Part shown: positions 1 to 7,828 of the stretch, piece after piece
Position numbering within the stretch: the first letter of the stretch is position 1
Layout of the letters: each line of letters begins with the position of its first letter
IMG/VR virus record: IMGVR_UViG_3300031576_000050
Span: 1 to 56,581 of that record
Direction: 5' to 3' (one strand)
DNA: 56,581 nt
Origin: a virus
Position numbers and translations under genes: made by a program
Notes under the pieces: generated by a model
What the model saw: only the letters and a program-made list of their open reading frames with translations
Told to the model about the DNA's origin: nothing
Databases searched by the model: none

Positions 1-50
1 GACGTATAGTCTGGGGCCAATGCGCGGTCTACCTACACGTCCTGCTGCCA
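1..50 (-). CDS. Partial copy (5' end) of ribbon-helix-helix protein gene
   Basis: The ATG at 48-50 and the following codons are identical to the start of the gene at 56196-56390 and run off the left edge of the window after about 16 codons. It is the same gene seen through the terminal repeat, not a second paralogue. The leader AGAGAGGCCAGA lies immediately upstream. Confidence 0.85.
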
Positions 51-246
51 TTCTGGCCTCTCTCCATTTCCGGCGTCTGCAATACCTAGAGAGCCGAGCT
101 TACTCCCTTACCCTGCAGCCAGCCAGCCAGTCATGCCCTGACAAGGCAGCCTTTCGACGCCTAGCCCAGGTAAGGGCATGCCTGAGTGCATCACGTGCGT
201 GTGGCTTGCCAACAGTGGGTAAGTACATCCCAATGGCCTTTAGCCT
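1..246. repeat. Direct terminal repeat, left copy
   Basis: Bases 1-246 recur at 56340-56581. The two copies read identically except that this one has three AGCC units near 118-129 and the right copy has two. The repeat contains the 3' end of the RuvC-like gene and the 5' end of the ribbon-helix-helix gene. It is either a true terminal redundancy or the unmerged overlap of a circular assembly. Because of the indel it is not a simple exact k-mer overlap. Confidence 0.95.
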
Positions 247-714
247 GCTATCAGTGACTGTTGTCATGGCTAATGAAGAAAGCTGAAGGGCAATAGAGCG
301 CGGGCCAAGTTCGTCATCACCTAGCAACTTGTACCCGCGCTCTAGCCACCACTTTACTGGCTCTGCCACCCTGACTGGGTCAAGCACTTCTCTGGACATT
401 ACCTGGGTCCGAAGAACGAAGTCCTCAAAGACGTACTCAGCATTGGGCCAGGCATCGCATAGCTCTATGATCCTGTCGACCTGTTCACCTAGCTCACCAA
501 TAAACTCTCCACAACTCCAGATGTTGATATTGTCGAGTATTGCGTACTCAGGGTCATACATCGCTAGCTCGTGCACTGACAAGGCGCACCAGCCGCTTGT
601 GCCGCCAGGGTCAATAGCGACACAGTTCCACATGCCATCTCCATCCTCTGGCCACAAGAACATGCCCGGCTTGACCACCTGGAAATGATTACCGTCCGAC
701 ACGCCTTGAGCCAT
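100..714 (-). CDS. RuvC-like Holliday junction resolvase / RNase H-fold nuclease
   Basis: This 204-residue protein has the RNase H-fold pattern of phage RuvC-like resolvases. A first-strand aspartate sits in AIDPGGTSGW (D35), an acidic residue in VFEDF (E97), and a late HARDALRHA segment supplies the final acidic position near residue 175. It probably resolves recombination or replication junctions before packaging. The start is uncertain: ATG at 714 overlaps the upstream small gene, whereas ATG at 633 has a better GGAG-type ribosome site directly before MWNCVAIDPGG. The last codons lie in the terminal repeat. With the right-hand repeat copy the frame changes and the protein would end HDWLAAG instead of HDWLAGCRVRE. 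Confidence 0.75.
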   Translation of the reverse strand: MAQGVSDGNHFQVVKPGMFLWPEDGDGMWNCVAIDPGGTSGWCALSVHELAMYDPEYAILDNINIWSCGEFIGELGEQVDRIIELCDAWPNAEYVFEDFVLRTQVMSREVLDPVRVAEPVKWWLERGYKLLGDDELGPRSIALQLSSLAMTTVTDSRLKAIGMYLPTVGKPHARDALRHALTWARRRKAALSGHDWLAGCRVRE

Positions 715-817
715 CCCAGACCAGGTATAATGCAAGAACAGACCCGCACGTGAGTATGTAGTACTCCCCAACAGCGAATGGGTTGCCAAGGCTGTACTTT
801 TGGATGACGTAGCCCAA
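689..817 (-). CDS. Candidate small single-span membrane protein
   Basis: From a TTG at 817 this frame encodes 42 residues with one hydrophobic stretch (GEYYILTCGSVLALYLVW) and a basic C-terminus. It fills the gap between the stop of the upstream 84-residue gene (832) and the RuvC-like gene, overlapping the latter by 26 bases. No ATG or GTG and no strong ribosome site exist in this frame, so the start is a guess. The function is not recognised. Confidence 0.35.
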   Translation of the reverse strand: MGYVIQKYSLGNPFAVGEYYILTCGSVLALYLVWDGSRRVGR

Positions 818-831
818 AACAATTGATGCGC

Positions 832-1086
832 CTAGTCTGAGGATGGCTCCAGCCCCATGTCTCCTGTCGTGTCCGATGCAGCCTGGGCAGTGCTTGTGCC
901 TGCCGCGCTCCCTGCGGGCTCCAGCTGAAACGTCTGTGATGACAGGTGGATACCGTGTGACTCCTGCAGCGGCATCAACGCCTTCTCTACTGCCTGTATC
1001 ACTGCGTCCCTCTCTGCCTCCTGATCCGTCCCTGGCATCATCCCCAGGACTAGCAGGGCGAACTCTCGAGCCTGTGACTTCGACAT
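832..1086 (-). CDS. Hypothetical protein, 84 residues
   Basis: The gene has a clear ribosome site (AGGAGAGGGAGCCA) before the ATG at 1086. The N-terminal half is predicted helical and amphipathic (residues 1-45). The C-terminal half is rich in Ala, Ser and Thr and looks disordered. I recognise no family. It follows two small membrane-protein genes and precedes another, so it belongs to a small accessory cluster at the end of the replication operon. Confidence 0.55.
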   Translation of the reverse strand: MSKSQAREFALLVLGMMPGTDQEAERDAVIQAVEKALMPLQESHGIHLSSQTFQLEPAGSAAGTSTAQAASDTTGDMGLEPSSD

Positions 1087-1098
1087 TGGCTCCCTCTC

Positions 1099-1299
1099 CT
1101 ACCTCATCCATCCGAGTACTCCTATCATAATCGAAACAATGCTCATGATGTAGGCCGATAGCACTACCCCAGCCACTGCCCCGACCCAGTAGCGCCATCC
1201 TGAGTCCCACTCACTGTATGACTCTTCTGGGATGGGGACTTTCTCAAAACGAGGCACAGCATGATGCCATGGCCAACAAGCGCGAGGCCAATGAGCCAT
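1099..1299 (-). CDS. Small membrane protein overlapping its upstream neighbour out of frame
   Basis: The ATG at 1299 follows a strong GGAGG ribosome site with a 5-base spacer. The 66-residue product has an N-terminal Trp/His-rich segment, an acidic middle (PIPEESYSEWDSGW) and one C-terminal transmembrane helix (about residues 42-64). The first 136 bases lie inside the 3' part of the 1164-1403 gene in another frame. No lipobox is visible, so it is not an obvious outer spanin. The function is unknown. Confidence 0.5.
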   Translation of the reverse strand: MAHWPRACWPWHHAVPRFEKVPIPEESYSEWDSGWRYWVGAVAGVVLSAYIMSIVSIMIGVLGWMR

Positions 1300-1403
1300 G
1301 CCTGCCTCCAAGCTAGCCAAGTTACCCCAGCTAAGACAGGCAGCGTAGCGAGCGCCCAGTATAGGGCGCCCGTACGCCAGCCTTCATTATGCCCAATGGG
1401 CAC
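1164..1403 (-). CDS. Small membrane protein with two predicted helices
   Basis: This 79-residue protein has hydrophobic segments at about residues 12-30 and 33-52 and a polar tail. It starts with GTG at 1403, sharing one base with the TAG stop of the preceding gene (TAGTG). The C-terminal tail from about residue 54 overlaps the better-supported start of the 1099-1299 gene and has shadow-like composition, so the true product may be shorter or joined to the next frame by a shift. The family is not recognised. Confidence 0.5.
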   Translation of the reverse strand: MPIGHNEGWRTGALYWALATLPVLAGVTWLAWRQAWLIGLALVGHGIMLCLVLRKSPSQKSHTVSGTQDGATGSGQWLG

Positions 1404-1831
1404 TAGTGCTCCAGTGCATGCAGCAGCAACTTGTGGGCCGCCGCTAGCCGAGACAATGCGGCCGAGAGCTGCTCATTCTCGCACTTGAGACGTCCAAACT
1501 CTGCTCTATCAGTGGCACTGAGATTTGCCTCCTGCAGCAAGCGTATCCGCTCGCGGTATGCGAGCAGCTCAGGAGCATCAGAGGTCTCGTCCAGCTCTGA
1601 GTCACTGTCGAGACCAAGGAAAGCACGGACAACACTGGATGTAGTCGTCCAGGCTGAATCCCTTTCGGAACGCAAACGGATAACATCTTGCGCTAACCGG
1701 CGCATTGTTGAGTGATCCATCAGTTGACGGATCTCCTCATCACTCATGGAGTCGTGATCGTAGTGCCATCCACAGTGCACACACTTGCTAGGCCGGTACG
1801 ACTCTTCATCTTGCCAATGAACCTTAGGCAT
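1403..1831 (-). CDS. Coiled-coil protein with N-terminal zinc knuckle
   Basis: The 142-residue protein starts at an ATG overlapping the ThyX stop as TAATG. Residues 17-25 hold CVHCGWHYDH, a compact CxxC plus His pattern likely to bind zinc. The rest is almost entirely charged helix with heptad-like Leu spacing (about residues 48-140), suggesting an oligomer. No enzyme motif is seen. Tight coupling to thyX suggests co-expression but does not establish a shared function. Confidence 0.6.
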   Translation of the reverse strand: MPKVHWQDEESYRPSKCVHCGWHYDHDSMSDEEIRQLMDHSTMRRLAQDVIRLRSERDSAWTTTSSVVRAFLGLDSDSELDETSDAPELLAYRERIRLLQEANLSATDRAEFGRLKCENEQLSAALSRLAAAHKLLLHALEH

Positions 1832-2922
1832 TACGATCCAATCCTGTACTTAGGTTGTGGGAGGAATACCCTATTCTCTTGCTTGGCCCATGAGAAGTCG
1901 CATGCTTCCTCTACATTCTCCCAACCTTGGAATGTGCACTTCTGGCCAACCCTGCCTGTCCCCAGGCATACCTGGCACACGATCAGCACTGTGCCGTCAG
2001 GCGGGTCAGGGTAATGCAGGACCATCTGCTTCATCTCAGTGTCTGCGGCATCGCTCCACTCTATGTATTGTCTGCCATCCCCGCCACACTCTGTGCATTT
2101 CTTGCCTGTCTTTTCACAGGAAATCTTGACATATGGCTCCATCCATGGACTCGCCTGCAGCAATGCTGTACGCATCTTGCGCATACAGTACCACATCTCC
2201 CAAAGGAACATGGAGCAAGCCCGATATGCGTACACATCGAGAAACTCTCGCACTGTATACTCGCACATGATGTAGTTGACAGTGCCCTCTGGCAAGATGT
2301 ATCGAGCATCCTGGTATGGCACCCCGGAATCACAGGCGATCTGGTATGCGTTCCAGGCCCATTCATATGACAGGAGCCATGCGCGCCGCACATCTGAGCT
2401 GGCCCGCCAAACTGTCTCAGGCATTCGGACTTCTGGCCTGAACCCATACCATGTCGCACGTTGCGACTGCTGATGGAACCCAGCGCGGCGTGAACGCACT
2501 AGCTGATGTGTGAGAGCGCGACTAGCGCCCCAGACCTCAAAGACAACAATCTGGGTCTCCAGGGCTGACTGAAGCCCACCACGCATCATCTCTTCCCAGT
2601 CATTGGCGATCTCCTCATCACCATCTGGGGTGGGGACTGGCAGCCCAGTCGTGGCGCGGGTCGCACGAGAAAGCACTTGCTGGAACTTGATCTGGTCGAT
2701 AGCCTGCAGCAGCCGCACCTCCAGCCCATCAGTTCCTATCTGTACCATTCCAGTGTCAAATGGCGAGACATGCGATCCATCATTAAGCTGGTGCGAGTTG
2801 AATGCCTTGCCCTTGCCTGCCTGCCCAGTCGGCTGATCAGATGGGTTCCAAGTTCGAGACATTACGGGCAATGCTGCTTCCATAAACTGTCTAGCTTTGC
2901 GATGCTCAATAAGCCACTGCAT
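1831..2922 (-). CDS. thyX: ThyX-like flavin-dependent thymidylate synthase with C-terminal zinc-type motif
   Basis: ThyX enzymes methylate dUMP to dTMP using FAD and methylene-tetrahydrofolate. The signature RxRx7S is present near residue 144 (RSRRAGFHQQSQR), but the usual central His of RHR is Ser. Downstream PYQDARYILPEG and a helical segment ending YCMRKMR match the conserved second half of ThyX. At 363 residues it is longer than typical ThyX (about 220-260). The extra C-terminus carries two CxxCxGxG units (CTECGGDG near 279 and CQVCLGTG near 319), as in DnaJ-type zinc sites. The start at 2922 has a GAGAGG-type site and overlaps the upstream gene by 17 bases. Substrate specificity is inferred, not shown. 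Confidence 0.8.
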   Translation of the reverse strand: MQWLIEHRKARQFMEAALPVMSRTWNPSDQPTGQAGKGKAFNSHQLNDGSHVSPFDTGMVQIGTDGLEVRLLQAIDQIKFQQVLSRATRATTGLPVPTPDGDEEIANDWEEMMRGGLQSALETQIVVFEVWGASRALTHQLVRSRRAGFHQQSQRATWYGFRPEVRMPETVWRASSDVRRAWLLSYEWAWNAYQIACDSGVPYQDARYILPEGTVNYIMCEYTVREFLDVYAYRACSMFLWEMWYCMRKMRTALLQASPWMEPYVKISCEKTGKKCTECGGDGRQYIEWSDAADTEMKQMVLHYPDPPDGTVLIVCQVCLGTGRVGQKCTFQGWENVEEACDFSWAKQENRVFLPQPKYRIGS

Positions 2923-3232
2923 CAGGGTCGCCTCTCATGTGAGGGCATTGCATACCCTCACCGTTCAGTTGTGGACAGTGCACTTTCAAGTGATCTAGCA
3001 TCATGTCAATGCTAGCTCTTTGGGTCTCGATGCGCCCGTCTATACCTCCTCCAACAAAGTCATATCCAAGTAAGTCACCAGAGACTGCAATGAGGCTGCT
3101 GCCTGGCCTAGGCAGGCCAGCGTTGGAACCGATCCTAATGGCATATGAGGCCATCTTGCTGTCGACCACGCGGCGTAGCTCTACCATCTCGCCAGCAGCG
3201 AAGTACCTGAGAGCAGCAGGGTTACGCTTCAT
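2906..3232 (-). CDS. Hypothetical protein, 108 residues
   Basis: The start overlaps the preceding gene as ATGA. The protein is mixed alpha/beta with two cysteines and histidines near the C-terminus (HCPQLN..GMQCPHMRGD) but no complete zinc motif I can name. It sits between a MazG-like gene and thyX in the nucleotide-metabolism cluster. I do not recognise a family. Confidence 0.6.
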   Translation of the reverse strand: MKRNPAALRYFAAGEMVELRRVVDSKMASYAIRIGSNAGLPRPGSSLIAVSGDLLGYDFVGGGIDGRIETQRASIDMMLDHLKVHCPQLNGEGMQCPHMRGDPDAVAY

Positions 3233-3726
3233 GCCCTCTTCTTACCATGCCTCTCTGGCCTGGTCGCGTTATATGCTATCTTCATGGCCAGCACCTGGTC
3301 CAGGTCAACACTCCAGGCACCACATACGTCAAAGACTCGGATGATGATGTCAGCTAGCTCTGAAGGCACACCATCTGGCTTCACCCGCATGCCAAGTTTA
3401 GCGGCCAAATTTGGAGTCAGATCTAGCCACTCAGTGGCTGAGTCATTCTCGACCCATTCGCGTACCTGCTCCTTGCCGTCATGAATTCTCCTCTCGATAA
3501 CTGGACTCCCCTGCATGTCTGCCCATTCATATGTGAAGATGAGCTGGTTCACCTCATTTCCATGCCTGAAGTGCTCGATTGCTTCAGCACACTCGGTCAT
3601 GACTAGGGCCATTGACTCCAGAAACGTCTGGTTGTGCATCTCGTACGGCGCTCCAGCGCCATAATGGGTCCACCATCTCTTGTTGACTGAGTTCTGGTGT
3701 GCTGCTACTACTAACTCATTCAGCAT
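3229..3726 (-). CDS. MazG-like nucleotide pyrophosphohydrolase
   Basis: The 165-residue protein has the all-alpha NTP pyrophosphatase layout. An early ALVMTECAEAIEH helix and a late SELADIIIRVFDVCG helix supply the ExxE and ExxD metal ligands (about residues 46-50 and 125-129). The C-terminal MKIAYNATRPERHGKK ending is typical of MazG-like proteins. It probably hydrolyses noncanonical or signalling nucleotides. The start has an AAGGAGGCCAGA leader, a variant of the start-associated sequence found before several genes here. A second MazG-like protein lies at 7255-7569. Confidence 0.8.
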   Translation of the reverse strand: MLNELVVAAHQNSVNKRWWTHYGAGAPYEMHNQTFLESMALVMTECAEAIEHFRHGNEVNQLIFTYEWADMQGSPVIERRIHDGKEQVREWVENDSATEWLDLTPNLAAKLGMRVKPDGVPSELADIIIRVFDVCGAWSVDLDQVLAMKIAYNATRPERHGKKRA

Positions 3727-3770
3727 TCTGGCCTCCTTGATCCGATTCTTACTTCTCTGAGGAGTTGCGG

Positions 3771-6700
3771 CTAGTCGTCGGGCGAGATCACGATTAGCGA
3801 CTTCACCTGTATTGAGACTCCAAATGTTGCTGACCTGTCCGATCTCCTTCCAGTAGCAACAACCATGTCTTTCCCCACATCCAAGCTATCAATGGCTGCC
3901 TTCAGCTCAGGGAATGTATACCTGCTGATACGGAGGTACACATCTTCCTCACCATCGTCGACGCATCGAAGCGTCACTGACTTGGCCAGCCCTGGATGGC
4001 GCATGTCGCGTAGTATGTCCTCGACTGCGCGGCCTGAGCGAGCACGCTCATTCTCTATATAATCCTGATAGCTGCGCTCAATGACAAGGCCAAGGAACAC
4101 CACCCTGACTCCAGACAGGTCTAGCAGCGCGTCAGACGATGCGCCGGGCTGCGGTAAGTCGGGATGATCACAGATCCATGCGCGCACCTTTCTGATGTCA
4201 TCAGCAACAGCCTGTATCCCAAATGGGTCAGCATCACCAATTTGGGACCTGCACCCAGCAAAGATCTTTGGCCCAATCCCTGCTACCCTTAGCAGGTCTT
4301 CTGGCCTCTGGAATCCAATTCCACTATCCGCCTTCAGTGCAGCCTCAGTCCTAACGATTGCCCTAGCTTTTGCTGGCCCAATTCCCATTAGCTGCTCATA
4401 CCCTGCGACTATCAGCCCTGGCTCTGGCGCCTCCCATTCCATGCCAGACTTGCCGAGGGTGACACCCCTAACTACCTGCCCGTGTCTCTGCGCATCTCTT
4501 ACTAGCAACGACCAGCCGTCGGGCGGACTCTTGCGAAGCTGTGCCAAGTAGAATGAAGTTGTGTGGTGCACCTTCAGCCACATGCACCAGAATGCCAGCA
4601 TACCATAACTGACGCAATGTGCAATATTGAACGAGTATGTAGCGCTGGTGACTAGCTTAGCCCAGATCTTTCTGGCCAGCACATCACTTATCCCATGCAG
4701 CTTCGCCGCGCCTTCAGCGAAGTCATCAGCACTCTTATTGAACTCAGACTCGCCTAGCTTGAGGCTAATGATTCGGCGTATATGATGCACTCTCTGCACG
4801 GGCAGCCCGCCCATGACTCGGAGGATGCCCAGTACCTGCTCCTGGTAGATGATCTGGCCCTTTGTGGCAGCAGTATAGCTGTCAACTATCGGGTGTAGGC
4901 TGGCTGACTTCTCTCCCCACTTTGCTCGAATGTACTCAGCTGTCGTACCTGAGAAGAGTGGGCCTGGGCGGGACAAGCCATTGGTGTCAACGATCTCCTG
5001 GAAGTTGTCTGGTTTGACCTCACGGCAGACTAGGCGGGTAGCACGCCCCTCAAACTGGAAGATGCCGATAACGTCATGATGCCGGAATGCATCTACTGTT
5101 GCCTCATCTGTCATTGGCACCCGATACAGCTGCTCAAGGGTCAGGCCTGCGTGTTGGAGTGCTATTCTGATCATGCCCATTGTCGACAGGCCAAGGAAGT
5201 CAGCCTTCATGAGACCAAGGTATTCAGCGTCATACTTGTTGACGCTTACAGCAGTTAGCTTCTCACCATGCTTGCCAGCCTCGCCTGGGGCATCGCGCGT
5301 GTAGATGGCACAGTAGTCAGAGATTGGTCCATTGGTCACGACCAGACCGGCTGCATGCGTGCTCATGCCCCGATAGCTGCCCTCTAGGCGGGTAGCCATG
5401 TTGAGCTGTGGGTACTGGGCGAATGCAGCTGCGACCTCAGGGAACATCCCTATCGTGTCGCCAATCGTGGCATCCGCACGGGAGTCACCCCAGGATCGCT
5501 CGATGATCATACCTTTAACCAGCTTGGCTACAGCATGCGGTATCTCATGCACCCGAGCTATATCATCGATTGAGTTACGGCCCTTGAACTTGGTGAAGGT
5601 GCCAATGTTAGCAACCCTGTCCTCGCCATACTTCTCAACCAGGCGCACTCTAGTGTTACCGCGAAGATCGTCATCAAAGTCAAGGTCTATGTCTGGCTCG
5701 TCAAGGCGGTCAGGTGCAATGAACCGGTCGAACCGCATCAGTGGGTACTGGAGTGGGTCAATCTCTGTAATGCGGAGTAGGTAGCAGACTAGGGATGCCG
5801 CAGCGCTACCGCGCGCCGGGCCAACAGGCTCACCAGCATCCTTGGCAGCACGCACGACATCAGAGATCATCAGAAAGTAGTCGACAAAGTTTCGCTCTAC
5901 TATCAGCTGCATCTCTTCATTGAGCCTTACAATGTACTCTGGCTTCAGCTTCTTCATCCGCTTGTTGCCATGCTTAACCCGGTAGCGCCATCCTCGCCGC
6001 AGCCATTGCCACACTAGCTCGACAGAGTCCGCCTTGCCGGGTGGGAGTGGGTACCGTAGCCGTTCTGCCTTTGGCAGCACAACGTTACAGCGGTCAGCAA
6101 TCTCACCAGTCATTGCCAGTGCGAAAGATGCGGCATCTTTGCTGAGTCCACCACGGAGCCGCTTCAGGGCCAGCTTATCAGACAATGGGTGCGTTAGGCG
6201 AACATCATACTCCCAGCCTTCAGCCTGCTGCGCTGCTGTATTCATGCCCCGGCCAGCTGCATGGATGAGCAGCTGAAGATCGTTGTCATCCGGCAGTGGG
6301 TAGTGCACATCGAATGTGCCAACCAATGGGATGCAGGTTAGTCTTGACAGCCGCTCATATGCCTCATTGATATGATTGGATCGGTCTAGCTCTGGGAACG
6401 CCTGGCACTCCAGGTAGTACCTATCACCGAACAACGCCCGGAAGTTGGTGGCTACACGTTGTGCCAGCTTGAAGGAGCTAGCTGCCGGCGTGATGGTCTT
6501 ACCGCCTAGTAGCGAGCACGCAAGCAATGAGTCCGAGCAGCCGGATAAGCAAATGAGTCCTTCGTGATGATCCGCTAGCATCTGCCCGGATACCGTAGGC
6601 CAGCGGTAGAATCCTTCTGCCCAGGAGCGCGTCACGATGCGCATGAGGTTGGCATAGCCGACCTGATTCATTGCCAGCAGGGTGAGGTGGAACTTGCGCG

Positions 6701-6926
6701 GGCTGTTGGGCTCTGGATGTGTGTATGCTTCCAGCCCAAAGATTGGCTTCAGCCCTAGCTTTGTGCAGGCCTTCTCATGACCGACGTGCGAGGACACGTT
6801 ACCATGCTCAGTGACAGCCTGTGCCGTCATCCCTAGCTCAGCAGTCCTGGCAGCATGGTCATATGGCGTCTTGATGCCATCCATGTAGCTGAATGTGGTA
6901 TGATGGTGCAGGCTGACTGTTTTCAT
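3771..6926 (-). CDS. dnaE: DNA polymerase III alpha subunit (DnaE-type), C family
   Basis: The 1051-residue replicative polymerase begins with a PHP domain in which metal-binding residues look intact (HHHTTFS at residues 6-12, TEHGN, GLEAY, DVHYP). The palm follows, with ARGSAAASL near 372 and the catalytic PDIDLDFDDD near 412. A fingers/helix-hairpin-helix region (IGPAKARAIV and VAGIGPKIFAG) and an OB-like C-terminus follow. It is somewhat shorter than bacterial DnaE (about 1160). The intact PHP site suggests possible proofreading. Its ATG overlaps the stop of the DUF4406-like gene (ATGA). With the phage primase-helicase it would make genome replication largely self-supplied. Confidence 0.95.
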   Translation of the reverse strand: MKTVSLHHHTTFSYMDGIKTPYDHAARTAELGMTAQAVTEHGNVSSHVGHEKACTKLGLKPIFGLEAYTHPEPNSPRKFHLTLLAMNQVGYANLMRIVTRSWAEGFYRWPTVSGQMLADHHEGLICLSGCSDSLLACSLLGGKTITPAASSFKLAQRVATNFRALFGDRYYLECQAFPELDRSNHINEAYERLSRLTCIPLVGTFDVHYPLPDDNDLQLLIHAAGRGMNTAAQQAEGWEYDVRLTHPLSDKLALKRLRGGLSKDAASFALAMTGEIADRCNVVLPKAERLRYPLPPGKADSVELVWQWLRRGWRYRVKHGNKRMKKLKPEYIVRLNEEMQLIVERNFVDYFLMISDVVRAAKDAGEPVGPARGSAAASLVCYLLRITEIDPLQYPLMRFDRFIAPDRLDEPDIDLDFDDDLRGNTRVRLVEKYGEDRVANIGTFTKFKGRNSIDDIARVHEIPHAVAKLVKGMIIERSWGDSRADATIGDTIGMFPEVAAAFAQYPQLNMATRLEGSYRGMSTHAAGLVVTNGPISDYCAIYTRDAPGEAGKHGEKLTAVSVNKYDAEYLGLMKADFLGLSTMGMIRIALQHAGLTLEQLYRVPMTDEATVDAFRHHDVIGIFQFEGRATRLVCREVKPDNFQEIVDTNGLSRPGPLFSGTTAEYIRAKWGEKSASLHPIVDSYTAATKGQIIYQEQVLGILRVMGGLPVQRVHHIRRIISLKLGESEFNKSADDFAEGAAKLHGISDVLARKIWAKLVTSATYSFNIAHCVSYGMLAFWCMWLKVHHTTSFYLAQLRKSPPDGWSLLVRDAQRHGQVVRGVTLGKSGMEWEAPEPGLIVAGYEQLMGIGPAKARAIVRTEAALKADSGIGFQRPEDLLRVAGIGPKIFAGCRSQIGDADPFGIQAVADDIRKVRAWICDHPDLPQPGASSDALLDLSGVRVVFLGLVIERSYQDYIENERARSGRAVEDILRDMRHPGLAKSVTLRCVDDGEEDVYLRISRYTFPELKAAIDSLDVGKDMVVATGRRSDRSATFGVSIQVKSLIVISPDD

Positions 6927-7258
6927 GCAAGCTCAATTACCTGAAATCCAATAGTATCAGCTATGGCGCGTTCTAGTGTTGCCCCTTTACTGTCTTCCCA
7001 ACCAGGGAGCATGACAATAGCTTCGCATGTCATGAGCATGAATATAATGTCAGTGCGGTAATAGCACCCATCTAGATGGGGATCTTTCTCGCGTCCAGTA
7101 GCCGTACCAATGCATGCCATGCCATCATGTATCGTTGGGATCAGGTGGGGGTCAACTGGGGTATGCCCTAGCTCCATGAGCCTCTGTGCAGCCTGCTGGA
7201 ATGCAATTTTGTTGCCATCTGGATAGCCAGCTATTGGTCCAGCTATGTAGACTCTCAT
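6923..7258 (-). CDS. DUF4406 / nucleoside deoxyribosyltransferase-like protein
   Basis: The 111-residue Rossmann-like protein begins MRVYIAGPIAGYPD, the signature of the DUF4406 and nucleoside 2-deoxyribosyltransferase superfamily. A late segment CEAIVMLPGWEDSKGATLERAIA matches the family's conserved D/S-GAxxE region. The likely role is in nucleotide salvage or base exchange. It is coupled by ATGA overlaps to the MazG-like gene before it and the polymerase after it. Confidence 0.8.
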   Translation of the reverse strand: MRVYIAGPIAGYPDGNKIAFQQAAQRLMELGHTPVDPHLIPTIHDGMACIGTATGREKDPHLDGCYYRTDIIFMLMTCEAIVMLPGWEDSKGATLERAIADTIGFQVIELA

Positions 7259-7569
7259 ACGTCCCAGACCAATCCATCCTGGAACCCACCACGAGCAACA
7301 TAGCGCGCACGCTTAGCCGCCTGTACTTCTTGATCCCCTATATCATGCCATGTAGCCAACCCTTCCAAGACTTCCATGACGTCAGCGATCTCATTGGTCA
7401 TGTCTTTAGTGGACTCAGCAGCAACTAGCTCGCCAACTTCCTCTAGCAGCTTCTGTATCAGTAGCCGACCATGCTCGTGAGCATTGTTGGGGCGACGCAG
7501 CAGCCCTTTCGCTGCCTCTACTTCCCATGGGATATCTCCCATCCGGTCACGGATTAGCTTCGCGCCCAT
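7255..7569 (-). CDS. MazG-like / PRA-PH-type nucleotide pyrophosphohydrolase
   Basis: The 104-residue helical protein has LLEEVGELVAAE (about residues 41-52) and NEIADVMEVLEGL (about 58-70), together the ExxE and ExxD metal sites of the MazG superfamily. It ends with the GGFQDGLVWD motif common in this branch. The start at 7569 is fixed by a perfect AAGGAGG site. The longer upstream frame is not needed. It likely degrades dNTPs or alarmones and belongs to the nucleotide-pool cluster. Confidence 0.85.
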   Translation of the reverse strand: MGAKLIRDRMGDIPWEVEAAKGLLRRPNNAHEHGRLLIQKLLEEVGELVAAESTKDMTNEIADVMEVLEGLATWHDIGDQEVQAAKRARYVARGGFQDGLVWDV

Positions 7570-7681
7570 GCTTCCTCCTTGATATGCTAGTACACAAGAA
7601 TGGTATCGGGCATATGTAAATGCGGCTAAGGCCAACATACACACCAATCCATATGTCATACCACAATAGCTGGACTCTCAT
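7547..7681 (-). CDS. Candidate 44-residue hydrophobic peptide
   Basis: An ATG at 7681 opens 44 codons rich in Leu, Ile, Trp and Tyr with one membrane-like stretch. It overlaps the MazG-like start by 23 bases. A copy of the GAGAGGCCAGA leader lies upstream but is 8 bases farther away than usual, inside the end of the preceding 47-residue gene. It would otherwise be a 115-base gap. Evidence is thin. Confidence 0.25.
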   Translation of the reverse strand: MRVQLLWYDIWIGVYVGLSRIYICPIPFLCTSISRRKHGREANP

Positions 7682-7684
7682 CTT

Positions 7685-7828
7685 TTAGTCTTCTGGCCTC
7701 TCACGATGATGTCTATGGATGAACTGCTTCCATCCAGTGAGATAGTTCTTGAAATGTATAACTTTTGTGCCTTTCTTCATTAGCATGCCACACTGCTGAC
7801 ATGCTGGCACATTCATTGTGTGGCTCAT
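7685..7828 (-). CDS. 47-residue zinc-ribbon-like protein
   Basis: The ATG at 7826-7828 overlaps the dCMP deaminase stop (ATGA). The product has CQQCG at residues 10-14 and His residues at 25 and 38-41, a plausible CxxC..H..H zinc site, and a basic, aromatic body. It is too short for routine gene callers, but the coupling and the metal-ligand pattern support it. The function is unknown. Confidence 0.55.
   Translation of the reverse strand: MSHTMNVPACQQCGMLMKKGTKVIHFKNYLTGWKQFIHRHHRERPED

Noticed and set aside
818-1210. N-terminal part of the long minus-strand frame ending at 689
   Set aside because: It is a shadow of the 832-1086 gene, which has a strong ribosome site. Only the membrane-like end after 817 is kept as a candidate.
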